From Xylanibacter ruminicola (GTDB lineage Bacteria; Bacteroidota; Bacteroidia; Bacteroidales; Bacteroidaceae): a DNA stretch of 64,000 bases. The notes below the pieces were generated by a model that worked only from the letters and a program-made list of their open reading frames with translations, ran no database searches and had not been told where the DNA came from. Positions 63,117-64,000 of the stretch are shown piece after piece; positions within the stretch are counted from its first letter, which is position 1, and the number at the start of each line of letters is the position of its first letter. The translations under genes were made by a program, and so were the position numbers. The stretch spans positions 372,001 through 436,000 of the forward strand of contig NZ_FNRF01000003.1 in the NCBI RefSeq assembly GCF_900107775.1, read 5' to 3'.

Positions 63117-64000
63117 ATGAAAAAAGTAGATGTAGTGATAATCGGAGCCGGTCCTGCCGGCTCCGTTTGTGGTAGCTTATTGAAGCAGGCTGGGGTTGAC
63201 TGCGTGATTGTAGATCATGCTGATTTCCCGCGCGACAAGGTTTGTGGTGGAGGATTGACGGTTAAGGCGTGGCGACTGCTTGATTCGCTTCTGCCAGGAC
63301 TTTCTTACGATTTCCGTCCCATAAACCGCATTCGTCTCCAGTTCGAGAACGATGCCGTGTGCGAGTTTAATGCCGAATATCCCATCCGCATGACGTTGCG
63401 CAAGGATTTCGATAATTCTCTGCTTCAGTATTACAAACAAGCTGGCGGTGAGTTAATAAAGGGCTCGTTCGCTCGCTTTAAACAGCAGGACGATGGACAT
63501 GTGCTCGTACGTCTGAAGTCGGGTGAAGAGTTCCTGTGTAAATATCTTGTGGCCGCCGATGGTGGTAACAGCCGTATCCGTCGCCAGATAGCAGGACCGG
63601 TTGATATGAAGCGTCATGCACTTTTCCTTGAGTATTACGTAGATGGCAATCATCACGACGATGTGTATGTACATTTCTCGCATCAGTACAAACCAGGTGT
63701 ATTCTATCGTTTCTCAAGCAATGGGCGCGACATGTATGGCTTTGCCTCTGCCGATACCAACGAGGACTATCCGCGCCATCTGGGTAAGTTCCGCGATACG
63801 CTCACCAAGTTTCAGGTGCCCGAGGGAAATGTTCGTGGAGCATACATCCCGCTCAAGACGGTTTGTTCGCCTACTGATAATGTTATCCTTATCGGCGATG
63901 CAGGCGGATTCCCCAACAAACTTACTGGCGAGGGCCTTTACGATGCTTTCAAGACGGCCTATAATGCCAGTCGAGCCATCATTGAAAACAAATCATTCAA
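63117..64000 (+). CDS. geranylgeranyl-reductase-family flavoprotein (5' part)
   Basis: The frame starts at ATG 63117, directly after the mutB stop, and runs off the window without a stop (294 codons visible). The N-terminus VVIIGAGPAGSVCGSLL is an FAD-binding Rossmann motif. FPRDKVCGGGLTVKAWRLLD, YLVAADGGNSRIRRQI and VILIGDAGGFPNKLTGEGLY complete the pattern of geranylgeranyl-reductase-like FAD enzymes, which reduce isoprenoid double bonds or related lipids. A role in quinone or membrane-lipid saturation is possible but not shown. Tight coupling with mutB suggests one operon. Confidence 0.88.
   Translation, partial: MKKVDVVIIGAGPAGSVCGSLLKQAGVDCVIVDHADFPRDKVCGGGLTVKAWRLLDSLLPGLSYDFRPINRIRLQFENDAVCEFNAEYPIRMTLRKDFDNSLLQYYKQAGGELIKGSFARFKQQDDGHVLVRLKSGEEFLCKYLVAADGGNSRIRRQIAGPVDMKRHALFLEYYVDGNHHDDVYVHFSHQYKPGVFYRFSSNGRDMYGFASADTNEDYPRHLGKFRDTLTKFQVPEGNVRGAYIPLKTVCSPTDNVILIGDAGGFPNKLTGEGLYDAFKTAYNASRAIIENKSF

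Overview
The window is a chromosomal segment of a Bacteroidales bacterium, most likely Prevotella or a close relative (Segatella type). The evidence is the gene content: a SusC/SusD pair, succinate/propionate genes (methylmalonyl-CoA mutase and parts of a Na+-pumping decarboxylase), a menaquinone cluster, OMP_b-brl and DUF5686 outer-membrane proteins, and an HU/smalltalk gene pair. The promoters agree: many genes have the Bacteroidetes form TTTG/TTG, about 19-23 nt, then TAnnTTTG, and most genes lack a strong Shine-Dalgarno. No rRNA, tRNA, insertion sequence or CRISPR array was seen.

Layout. 1-3054 (+): menaquinone genes menD (3' end), menB, menC and menE, translationally overlapping, facing aroB (-). 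4353-14919 (+): an OMP_b-brl outer-membrane protein with a Gly-rich tail, a sugar-nucleotidyltransferase, guaA and an orphan SusC/SusD pair, mostly separated by clear terminators. 14958-18528: mscL (-), gapA, a secreted alpha/beta hydrolase and a small beta-barrel protein. 18600-20800 is an accessory island: HU-like protein and a 33-residue smalltalk smORF (-), a 470-bp non-coding block with inverted octamer arrays and a perfect 36-bp AT palindrome, head-to-head C-terminal remnants of a UmuC-like and a DUF3987-like gene, and a peptidase M15. 20801-28982: a thioesterase (-), then DUF2207, a small protein plus 5'-nucleotidase, a TMEM43-like protein plus membrane-anchored AAA ATPase, miaA and a diacylglycerol-kinase-like protein. 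29134-33827: glycogen/alpha-glucan operon (debranching enzyme, GT4, GH57-like). 33886-38207: orphan Cache sensor, exonuclease III, a helical lipoprotein (-) and a SulP transporter. 38224-40303 (-): DUF3298 lipoprotein, rsmG, MBL hydrolase. 40417-41592: MFS transporter. 41593-53733 (-): uxaB, uvrA, DUF5686, AddA-like and AddB-like genes, tightly packed. 53846-58839 (-): YidE-type transporter, OadG with a lamin-tail domain, biotin carrier, decarboxylase beta subunit and a LuxR-type regulator. 59069-64000 (+): mutA, mutB and the 5' end of a geranylgeranyl-reductase-like flavoprotein.

How it fits together. The mutase pair and the decarboxylase subunits belong to succinate-to-propionate fermentation coupled to a sodium gradient, with the carboxyltransferase alpha subunit encoded elsewhere. 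Menaquinone supports the fumarate-reducing chain that makes succinate. The glycogen operon supplies storage turnover. The most unusual points are a GH57-family protein that seems to have lost both catalytic residues and gained a histone-H1-like tail, the structured non-coding block with the apparent deletion scar beside it, and 7-8 bp tandem microrepeats in several spacers, one of them inside menE.
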